In this document: positions 6,273 through 11,487 of the stretch, piece after piece | Numbering within the stretch: position 1 is the stretch's first letter | How the letters are laid out: each line of letters starts with the position of its first letter | Origin: Clostridiales bacterium | Lineage (GTDB): Bacteria; Bacillota; Clostridia; TANB77; CAG-508 | Direction of reading: 5' to 3' | Length of the DNA stretch: 11,487 bases | Assembly (NCBI GenBank): GCA_003518755.1 | Contig: DOYA01000014.1 | Coordinates: 1-11,487, forward strand | Position numbers and translations under genes: made by a program | The notes under the pieces: model-generated | Seen by the model: only the letters and a program-made list of their open reading frames with translations | Told to the model about the DNA's origin: nothing | Databases searched by the model: none

Positions 6273-6457
6273 TAATTTAAAGGCTATAAATATATATTTT
6301 TGAATGGAGTGCGTAAGCGTTCAACCGGAGCGGAGCGTAGGGCGCCTGGAGCAATTGACATATATAGTTCAATTATATAATTTATTATATAATTGAACAT
6401 ATGAGAATTGCGACACCAAACGGAATGATAAAATATATATTTATGGACTTTAAATTA
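6273..6457. repeat. MITE-like element with 28-nt inverted ends and nested hairpin
   Basis: The ends 6273-6300 and 6430-6457 are inverted repeats matching at 26 of 28 bases. Inside lies a nested hairpin. GTTCAATTATATAA (6367-6380) pairs perfectly with 6385-6398 around TTTA, and pairing continues outward through CATAT/ATATG to GCAATT (6351-6356) and AATTGC (6404-6409). Between the left end and the hairpin, 6302-6352 is about 65% GC (33 of 51), out of keeping with the region. There is no open reading frame of note and no clear target-site duplication. It fills most of the jag–mnmE gap. It could be a non-autonomous mobile element, an extragenic palindromic repeat or a structured RNA. Confidence 0.55.
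6355..6381 (+). promoter_or_regulatory. candidate mnmE promoter inside the repeat element
   Basis: A perfect TTGACA (6355-6360) and a perfect TATAAT (6376-6381) lie 15 bases apart, shorter than the usual 16-18. The -10 hexamer sits in the apex of the nested hairpin. Transcripts would start about 100 bases before mnmE, which is cut off from the upstream operon by a terminator and so needs a promoter here. Confidence 0.45.
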
Positions 6458-6486
6458 GAGTTATTATATAAAGGAGGTTTTTATTT

Positions 6487-7854
6487 ATGAGTACAATAGC
6501 TTCAATCTCTACGGCTCCGGGCATTGGAGGAATTGGTATAATTAGAATGAGTGGAGAAAAATGTTTTGAAATTTTAAATAAAATATTTTATCCAAAAAAC
6601 AATTATAATATTGAAGATATCAAAGGATATACAATAAAATATGGACATATAAAAGAAAACGAAAAAACAATTGATGAAGTATTAGTATCCTTTTTTAAAG
6701 CGCCACATAGCTATACTGCTGAAAATATGTGTGAAATAAATTCACATGGTGGAATTGTTGTCATGAGAAGAATACTAGATTTGTGTTTAAAAAATGGAGC
6801 AGAACTTGCTCAACCAGGTGAGTTTACTAAAAGAGCATTTCTTAATGGTCGAATGGATTTATCACAAGCTGAAGCAGTAATAGACATTATAAATGCTAAA
6901 TCTGATATAGAAGCAAAAGAAGGAATTAAACAATTAGAAGGTTTTTTAGCACAAGAAATAGTCAAAATTAAGCAAAAGATTTTAGATTTGATGACAAGTA
7001 TTGAAGTTTCAATTGATTATCCAGAATATGATGTTGATGAGCTATTAGATAATGAAATAAGTGAGAAGCTTGAGAGTATCAAAAATGAACTTCAAAAATT
7101 AGAAAAATCATTTTATAATGGAAAAGTAATTAAAGAAGGAATAAAAACTGCAATAATAGGTAAGCCAAATGCAGGAAAATCTTCTTTATTAAATGCAATA
7201 TTGAAAGAAGATAGAGCTATTGTTACAGAATATGAAGGAACAACTCGTGATACAATAGAAGAATTTGTTAATATAAATGGTATTCCATTAAAATTAATAG
7301 ACACTGCGGGTATTAGAGACACTGAAAATGAAATTGAAAAAATAGGAATTGAAAAATCAAAAAAAATAGCAAAAGAAGCGGATTTATGTATTGTAATAAT
7401 TGATAGTAGTAAAAACATAGAAAAAGAAGATGAAGAAATACTTAAATCTGTTGATTGTAATAAAAGCATTGTAGTTCTTAATAAATCAGACTTAGGTTCA
7501 GTAATTGATAAAACCACAGAATTAATTAATAAATTTAAATATGTTATTAATATTTCAGCATTAAAAAGAGATGGAATTAATGATTTATATGATACTATTA
7601 ATAAAATGTTTAATTTAAATGAAATTAATTTAGATAATGAAATTATAATAACCAATGAAAGACATAGAAATATTATAAAAAAAGCAATTAATAATGTTGA
7701 AAAAGCAGAAGAGAGCTTAAAAAATGGTATGCCTATAGACATAGTTGCAATATCTATAAAAGATATTTTATCAAATTTAGGAGAGATAACAGGCGATGAG
7801 GCTAGTGAAGAAATTATTGATGAGATTTTTGCAAGATTTTGTCTAGGAAAGTAG
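6487..7854 (+). CDS. mnmE: tRNA modification GTPase MnmE
   Basis: MnmE works with MnmG in the cytoplasm to place a carboxymethylaminomethyl group on C5 of U34 in certain tRNAs, using GTP, a folate one-carbon donor and glycine. The 455-residue protein has an N-terminal folate-binding, dimerising domain from STIASISTAPG to about residue 118. A helical domain follows, into which the G domain is inserted. The G domain shows G1 GKPNAGKS at 225-232 (Asn228 matches the potassium-binding Asn), the EGTTRDT switch, DTAG at 272-275 and NKSD at 332-335. The C-terminus is FCLGK, with the family's conserved cysteine. AAGGAGG lies about 9 bases before the ATG. Length is normal. Upstream is the repeat element; downstream is a 358-bp gap to its partner mnmG. 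Confidence 0.97.
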   Translation: MSTIASISTAPGIGGIGIIRMSGEKCFEILNKIFYPKNNYNIEDIKGYTIKYGHIKENEKTIDEVLVSFFKAPHSYTAENMCEINSHGGIVVMRRILDLCLKNGAELAQPGEFTKRAFLNGRMDLSQAEAVIDIINAKSDIEAKEGIKQLEGFLAQEIVKIKQKILDLMTSIEVSIDYPEYDVDELLDNEISEKLESIKNELQKLEKSFYNGKVIKEGIKTAIIGKPNAGKSSLLNAILKEDRAIVTEYEGTTRDTIEEFVNINGIPLKLIDTAGIRDTENEIEKIGIEKSKKIAKEADLCIVIIDSSKNIEKEDEEILKSVDCNKSIVVLNKSDLGSVIDKTTELINKFKYVINISALKRDGINDLYDTINKMFNLNEINLDNEIIITNERHRNIIKKAINNVEKAEESLKNGMPIDIVAISIKDILSNLGEITGDEASEEIIDEIFARFCLGK

Positions 7855-7982
7855 TCAGTTTGAAAAATAATTACAATTCTTTTCCAAACCTCAATGACAT
7901 AAATTCTAGTTTGAAAATATTATTAAAAGCTCGAGAATCAAAAATAAAGAGTTAAAATTATTAAACCATAAACTTTGTTATT

Positions 7983-8013
7983 AAAAAACAAAAACAGACT
8001 ATTTTTGTTTTTT
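7983..8013 (+). terminator. probable mnmE terminator
   Basis: The arms 7983-7994 (AAAAAACAAAAA) and 8002-8013 (TTTTTGTTTTTT) are perfectly complementary over 12 bp around a 7-base loop. The stem has only one G-C pair, so it is weak, but the 3' arm is itself the T-run, as in many AT-rich Firmicute terminators. The arms are also symmetric for reverse transcription. Confidence 0.55.
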
Positions 8014-8038
8014 GACAGATTATATAAAAGGGTAGAAT
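8012..8038 (+). promoter_or_regulatory. candidate mnmG promoter
   Basis: A perfect TTGACA (8012-8017) overlaps the last two bases of the preceding terminator arm. The best -10 is TAGAAT (8033-8038), 15 bases on; AATAAT (8036-8041) gives an 18-base spacer. It would produce a 5' leader of about 165 bases. The -35 is strong, the -10 is uncertain. Confidence 0.45.
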
Positions 8039-8130
8039 AATTAGCATATCACAAAACTAAAACACTTATTCTTGTTTCACAAATAACATATAGTTATATT
8101 TATTATAATATGTAGGGTGAGAAATAAGAT

Positions 8131-8151
8131 GTTGGAGTTCTGACTTCCAAC
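8131..8151. repeat. hairpin related to the origin heptamer array
   Basis: GTTGGAGT (8131-8138) pairs with ACTTCCAAC (8143-8151) with one bulged T around a TCTG loop. The reverse complement of 8139-8152 matches 3394-3407 of the heptamer array at 13 of 14 bases. The bases before it (8112-8137) are purine-rich and loosely heptameric, so this may be a second, inverted member of the same repeat family. No T-tract follows immediately. Confidence 0.4.
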
Positions 8152-8212
8152 CTAAAAAATTTCTTTAAATAAAAGGTAAAAATAAATTTGAAATAATGAA
8201 AGGATTAAAACA

Positions 8213-10090
8213 ATGAAATATAATGCAGGAGATTATGATGTTGCTGTAATTGGAGCAGGACATGCAGGATGTGAAGCAGGATTAGCATGTGCTAGAATGG
8301 GAATGAAAACACTTATTTTTTCAATAAGTTTAGAAGCAGTTGCTAATATGCCATGTAATCCTCATATTGGAGGAAGCTCAAAAGGCCATTTGGTCAGAGA
8401 AATAGATGCACTTGGAGGAGAAATGGGTAAAAACATAGACAAAACTATGATACAAATAAAAATGCTAAATACATCCAAAGGCCCAGCTGTGCACTCTTTA
8501 AGAGCACAAGCTGATAGAAAAAGATATCAAATGGAAATGAAACATACTTTAGAAAAACAAGATAATCTAGAATTAAAACAAGCCGAGATTACTAAAATTA
8601 ATGTTGAGGATGGAAAAGTAGTTTCTATAGAAACAGATGTAGGAGCTGTGTATAATGTAAAAGCTGTTATAGTATCTACTGGAACATATTTGAAAGGGAA
8701 AATATTTATTGGAGAATTTTCAAAAGAAAGTGGTCCAGATGGTGTATTCCCTGCAAATAAACTATCAGAATGTTTAAAAGATTTAGGTGTAAAAATAGTT
8801 AGATTTAAAACAGGCACACCTGCTAGAATTAATAGAAAAAGTATTGATTTTTCTAAGATGGAGGTTCAAAAAGGTGATGAAAATATAGTTCCATTTTCTT
8901 TAGATGATGAAATTAAAGAATTTGAACAACAAGATTGTTATTTAACATATACAAATGAAGAAACACATAAAATAATTAGAGCAAATTTACATAGATCACC
9001 ATTATATGCAGGAATGATAGAAGGAACAGGTCCAAGATATTGTCCATCTATTGAAGATAAAGTTGTAAGATTTGCAGATAAAAAAAGACATCAAATTTTT
9101 ATTGAACCAATTGGATTAGATACTGATGAAATGTATGCACAAGGAATGAGTTCATCACTTCCAGAGGATGTTCAAATAGCAATGTATAGAACACTGCCTG
9201 GATTAGAACATTGTGAATTTACCAGACCTGCCTATGCAATAGAATATGATTGTATAGATCCATCAGAATTAAAACTATCATTAGAGTATAAAAATATAAG
9301 TGGATTATTTTTTGCAGGTCAAACTAATGGAACATCTGGATATGAAGAAGCAGCATGCCAAGGTTTAATAGCAGGAATAAATGCAACCCAAAAAATTAAA
9401 GGAAAAGAACCAATTATATTAGATCGAACACAAGGATATATTGGGGTTTTAATTGATGATATTGTTACAAAAGGAACAAATGAGCCATATAGAATGATGA
9501 CCTCACGTGCTGAATATAGATTATTATTAAGGCAAGATAATGCAGATTTAAGATTAACAAAAATAGGACATGATGTAGGATTAATTTCTGATGAAAGATA
9601 TGAAAGATTTTTAATAAAAAAAGAAAATATAGAAAAAGAGATTAAAAGATTAAAGCAAACTATAGTAAAACCAAGTGAAAAAGTAAATATGTTTCTTGTG
9701 GAACATGGAACAACTCCTCTACAAACAGGCTCAAAAATGTCAGAATTATTAAAAAGGACAGAGATTACATATAAATCACTTAAAGAGATTGATGAAGATA
9801 GACCTGAACTTGATATAGCTGTTCAAGAAGAAGTAGAAATCCAAGTTAAATATGAAGGTTATATTAAAATGGAAGAAGAGCAAGTAGAAAAATTTGAAAA
9901 GATGGAAAATAAAAAACTATCAGAAGATATTAATTACGAAGAAATAAAAGGTTTAAGAATAGAAGCAAGACAAAAACTTAATAGAATAAAACCAACATCA
10001 ATTGGACAAGCATCAAGAATCTCAGGAGTTTCCCCAGCAGATATAAATGTGCTTTTGATATATTTACAAATGGGGAAGAATGGAGTATAA
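8213..10090 (+). CDS. mnmG: tRNA uridine-5-carboxymethylaminomethyl modification enzyme MnmG (GidA)
   Basis: MnmG is the FAD- and NADH-binding partner of MnmE; the two form a heterotetramer that modifies U34 of tRNAs reading split codon boxes. The 625-residue length is normal. The N-terminal dinucleotide-binding fold shows VIGAGHAGCEA with GAGHAG at 14-19. PCNPHIGGSSKGHLVREIDALGG-type sequence follows in the first 75 residues. GTYLKG, RYCPSIEDK and the FAD-site segment FFAGQTNGTSGYEEAA are all intact. The helical C-terminal domain ends with the tRNA/MnmE-contact motif QASRISGVSPADI. The start is supported by AAAGGA about 8 bases upstream. It probably has its own promoter, since a terminator separates it from mnmE. 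No anomaly in codon use was noticed. Confidence 0.98.
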   Translation: MKYNAGDYDVAVIGAGHAGCEAGLACARMGMKTLIFSISLEAVANMPCNPHIGGSSKGHLVREIDALGGEMGKNIDKTMIQIKMLNTSKGPAVHSLRAQADRKRYQMEMKHTLEKQDNLELKQAEITKINVEDGKVVSIETDVGAVYNVKAVIVSTGTYLKGKIFIGEFSKESGPDGVFPANKLSECLKDLGVKIVRFKTGTPARINRKSIDFSKMEVQKGDENIVPFSLDDEIKEFEQQDCYLTYTNEETHKIIRANLHRSPLYAGMIEGTGPRYCPSIEDKVVRFADKKRHQIFIEPIGLDTDEMYAQGMSSSLPEDVQIAMYRTLPGLEHCEFTRPAYAIEYDCIDPSELKLSLEYKNISGLFFAGQTNGTSGYEEAACQGLIAGINATQKIKGKEPIILDRTQGYIGVLIDDIVTKGTNEPYRMMTSRAEYRLLLRQDNADLRLTKIGHDVGLISDERYERFLIKKENIEKEIKRLKQTIVKPSEKVNMFLVEHGTTPLQTGSKMSELLKRTEITYKSLKEIDEDRPELDIAVQEEVEIQVKYEGYIKMEEEQVEKFEKMENKKLSEDINYEEIKGLRIEARQKLNRIKPTSIGQASRISGVSPADINVLLIYLQMGKNGV

Positions 10091-10201
10091 TATAAAATAA
10101 CCATAAGGAAATGATTATATCTTTGACTAAAAAAATAAAAATGCAAAAAGAAATAAAAAGTTAAGTTTGTATAAATAGATGGTTTGAAAGTGATGGTTTA
10201 A

Positions 10202-10431
10202 ATGAGTATTTATAATGAGTCAAATAAATTTGAAGGTATACGTCGTTATGATGAAGCAGGTAATCCGATCTGTTGGATAAAGGATTTGAAAAGGAAGATA
10301 CACGAAAGAAAAGGAGTTTCCTTCCGTTGAAACATTTGATTAAAAAGGATTTATCAATGCATAATAAATATAGAAATAAAAGAGGAGCTAGAATTGCACC
10401 AAATATCAGTAAACAATTCAAAGAAAGATAA
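10202..10431 (+). pseudogene. possible gene remnant between mnmG and rsmG
   Basis: Two adjoining frames look protein-like. The first runs from ATG 10202 to TGA 10328-10330 (42 codons) and contains FEGIRRYDEAGNPICWIKDL. The second is open from 10264 to TAA 10429-10431 and contains KHLIKKDLSMHNKYRNKRGA. Joined by a frameshift they could be the remains of one small gene. Base composition at about 10234-10328 is near 40% GC and includes CGT, CCG and ATC codons, unlike the neighbours, suggesting foreign origin. The start lacks a good ribosome binding site. I do not recognise the family; the first part faintly recalls the N-termini of Bro-N/DinD-like proteins, which I would not rely on. The rest of the mnmG–rsmG gap (10091-10201) holds nothing recognisable beyond a direct GATGGTTT repeat at 10178 and 10192. 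Confidence 0.3.
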
Positions 10432-10463
10432 GTCGAATTATAAAAAGGAAAGTGTTAAAATAT

Positions 10464-11177
10464 ATGAAAACAGCATTCAATAAATTGTTAATAGAAAAAT
10501 ATCAAAAAATTAATAACAATCAGTTAGAAATGTTTTATAAATATATGCAATTATTGTTGAAATGGAATGAAAAAATTAATCTAACAGCTATAACAGATGA
10601 AAATGAAATAATATTAAAGCATTTTGTGGATTCTCTTACAGTATTAAAATATATTAAAGAAAATGATAAAATAATTGATGTAGGTACAGGAGCAGGATTC
10701 CCTGGAATACCAATTGCAATTATGATGCCAAATGTTAAAATAACTCTATTAGACTCTTTAAATAAAAGAATAAACTTTTTAAATGAAGTGATAAAAGAAT
10801 TAGGTTTGAAAAATGTGGAAACTATACACTCTAGGTCTGAAGATTGTGGAAAAGACATGTTATATAGAGAAAAATATGATGTTTCAATTGCAAGAGCTGT
10901 TGCAAATTTATCTACACTTTCAGAATATTTACTTCCTTTTGTTAAAATAGGTGGTAAAATGATTTGTATGAAAGGTAGTGAAATTGAAGAAGAACTAAAA
11001 AATGCACAATATGCAATTAAAGTTTTAGGTGGCAAAATAATATCAAGAGATGAATTTACATTACCTGATTCTGATATTAAAAGAAATATAATTATAGTAG
11101 AAAAAGAACAGTACACACCTAAAATGTATCCAAGAAAAGCTGGATTACCTGCAAAAGAGCCAATAATAATAAAATAG
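10464..11177 (+). CDS. rsmG: 16S rRNA (guanine-N7) methyltransferase RsmG (GidB)
   Basis: RsmG transfers a methyl group from S-adenosylmethionine to N7 of G527 (E. coli numbering) in 16S rRNA; loss is known to give low-level streptomycin resistance. From ATG 10464 the protein has 237 residues, the family norm. It shows KWNEKINLTAI near the N-terminus, the SAM-binding loop DVGTGAGFPG at 72-81, the SIARAVANLS segment and the C-terminal YPRKAGLPAKEP signature. The frame is also open from GTG 10452, but AAGGA (10445-10449) is only two bases from that codon, so I prefer the ATG. A 361-bp gap separates it from mnmG. I see no clear promoter of its own. A terminator follows about 85 bases after the stop. 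Confidence 0.97.
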   Translation: MKTAFNKLLIEKYQKINNNQLEMFYKYMQLLLKWNEKINLTAITDENEIILKHFVDSLTVLKYIKENDKIIDVGTGAGFPGIPIAIMMPNVKITLLDSLNKRINFLNEVIKELGLKNVETIHSRSEDCGKDMLYREKYDVSIARAVANLSTLSEYLLPFVKIGGKMICMKGSEIEEELKNAQYAIKVLGGKIISRDEFTLPDSDIKRNIIIVEKEQYTPKMYPRKAGLPAKEPIIIK

Positions 11178-11216
11178 TTTTTATTAAGGGAAATTCTATT
11201 CGGTTTTATTTCTATA

Positions 11217-11233
11217 GGAGCGCAATGTGCTCC
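11217..11233. other. small GC-rich hairpin after rsmG
   Basis: GGAGCGC (11217-11223) pairs with GTGCTCC (11227-11233) over 7 bp, including one G-T wobble, around a 3-base loop. It is followed by an A-tract rather than a T-tract, so it is not an intrinsic terminator on the plus strand. It may stabilise the rsmG 3' end or be a protein site. Confidence 0.35.
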
Positions 11234-11261
11234 ATAAAAAAGAGAAAAAATATAATAATAG

Positions 11262-11290
11262 AAAGCTACTTTTTGTGGCTTTTTATTTTT
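11262..11290 (+). terminator. intrinsic terminator after rsmG
   Basis: AAAGCTAC (11262-11269) and GTGGCTTT (11275-11282) form an 8-bp stem with one wobble around TTTTT. A T-rich tail follows (11281-11290, continuing through 11300). Position and form suit termination of rsmG transcripts. Confidence 0.8.
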
Positions 11291-11305
11291 GTCTTTTTTT
11301 TATAT

Positions 11306-11321
11306 AACTTCACGTGGAACA
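11306..11321. other. parS: parS-like centromere site
   Basis: The reverse complement of this 16-mer reads TGTTCCACGTGAAGTT. The first 13 bases match the conserved bacterial parS palindrome TGTTCCACGTGAAACA, including the central CACGTG; the last three differ. ParB (Spo0J) binds parS to segregate the origin. Position near oriC and after rsmG, where soj/spo0J or noc commonly follow, supports the call. The degenerate half-site leaves some doubt about affinity. Confidence 0.65.
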
Positions 11322-11487
11322 ATTGTCTAAAAAGCCTAATGTAGATAAAAATAGCATGTTTTTTAATAAAATGGTGAATAGTGTTTAATAATTTTTTTAT
11401 AGTTAATATATTAATATTTTTCAAAAAATCTCGGCTCAATACACATTAAAGAAATTCTAATTTAAAAAAATGAGCCTCTTTCACTCA
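11322..11487. other. AT-rich window end, no gene recognised
   Basis: No convincing reading frame. GGCTCA (11433-11438) and TGAGCC (11471-11476) could pair across a 32-base loop. On the minus strand the last bases read TGAG...CTCA followed by seven Ts, which could be part of a terminator for a leftward gene beyond the window, but the stem visible here is only 4 bp. Confidence 0.3.

Larger units (their letters stand above)
7855..8212. other. mnmE–mnmG intergenic region
   Basis: This gap is long for a pair often kept adjacent. Directly after the mnmE stop, GTTTGAAAA (7858-7866) can pair with TTTTCCAAAC (7880-7889) with one bulge, but no T-tract follows. From 7890 to 7982 I see nothing recognisable. 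A terminator (7983-8013), a promoter (8012-8038) and a hairpin at 8131-8151 follow. The mnmG ribosome binding site AAAGGA is at 8199-8204. No reading frame here looks real. Confidence 0.5.

Noticed and set aside
6302..6352. GC-rich block considered as part of a tRNA or known structured RNA
   Set aside because: No cloverleaf, no T-loop GTTC-A-A pairing in the right geometry, and no riboswitch core that I recognise.
7113..7742. 209-residue minus-strand frame inside mnmE
   Set aside because: It lies wholly within mnmE, which has full family motifs; the antisense frame is Ser/Ile/Leu-rich low-complexity sequence.
10111..10164. 17-codon ORF after mnmG
   Set aside because: Too short, ribosome binding site only two bases away, lysine/isoleucine-rich as expected from random AT-rich sequence.
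10161..10421. 86-residue minus-strand reading frame in the mnmG–rsmG gap
   Set aside because: It looks like a shadow of the AT-rich plus strand: hydrophobic and low-complexity, with no recognisable motif.
10535..11116. 193-residue minus-strand frame inside rsmG
   Set aside because: Shadow of the rsmG reading frame; no motif, and the plus-strand protein is complete.
11217..11233. Hairpin as the rsmG terminator
   Set aside because: It is followed by an A-tract; the T-tailed stem at 11262-11290 is the better terminator.

Overview
This is a chromosomal replication-origin region from an AT-rich, low-GC Gram-positive bacterium, most likely of class Clostridia. The evidence is the conserved order dnaN–dnaA / rpmH–rnpA–yidD–yidC–jag–mnmE–mnmG–rsmG, AGGAGG-type ribosome binding sites, strongly A/T-biased codons, TTGACA/TATAAT-type promoters, and a two-part oriC flanking dnaA. 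I cannot name the genus. The standard bacterial code fits: TGG is Trp, and no gene needs TGA read as an amino acid.

Layout. Leftward genes: dnaN (63-1181) and dnaA (1573-2997). The dnaA–dnaN gap carries the core origin: an AT-rich unwinding tract, six perfect TAG DnaA-trios, two abutting DnaA boxes, then more boxes including three in 11-bp phase. The dnaA–rpmH gap (2998-3669) has two further DnaA-box clusters, a candidate dnaA promoter, a degenerate heptamer array, an imperfect palindrome and a strong rpmH promoter. Rightward genes: rpmH, rnpA, yidD, yidC and jag form one operon closed by a strong terminator (6183-6238). mnmE, mnmG and rsmG follow, separated by unusually long gaps of about 310-370 bp. 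A parS-like site lies after rsmG. Transcription diverges from dnaA in both directions, so both arms are co-oriented with replication leaving the origin.

How the genes work together. DnaA melts the origin and DnaN clamps the polymerase. RpmH is a ribosomal protein, and RnpA assists 5' processing of tRNAs. YidD and YidC act in membrane-protein insertion, with Jag/KhpB as the usual RNA-binding neighbour. MnmE and MnmG jointly modify U34 of certain tRNAs. RsmG methylates 16S rRNA. The parS-like site suggests ParB/Soj-type origin segregation genes just outside the window.

Unusual points. (1) rnpA is broken into two frames by one extra base at 3969; the break creates the only in-frame CGG codon I can find in the window, and the family's usual start position reads ATA. 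(2) A 185-bp element with 28-nt inverted ends, a nested hairpin and a 65% GC insert sits before mnmE. (3) A heptamer repeat in the origin shares a 13/14 match with an inverted copy before mnmG. (4) A remnant of about 40% GC lies between mnmG and rsmG. The genes themselves are ordinary housekeeping genes; I see no CRISPR array, transposase, rRNA or tRNA.
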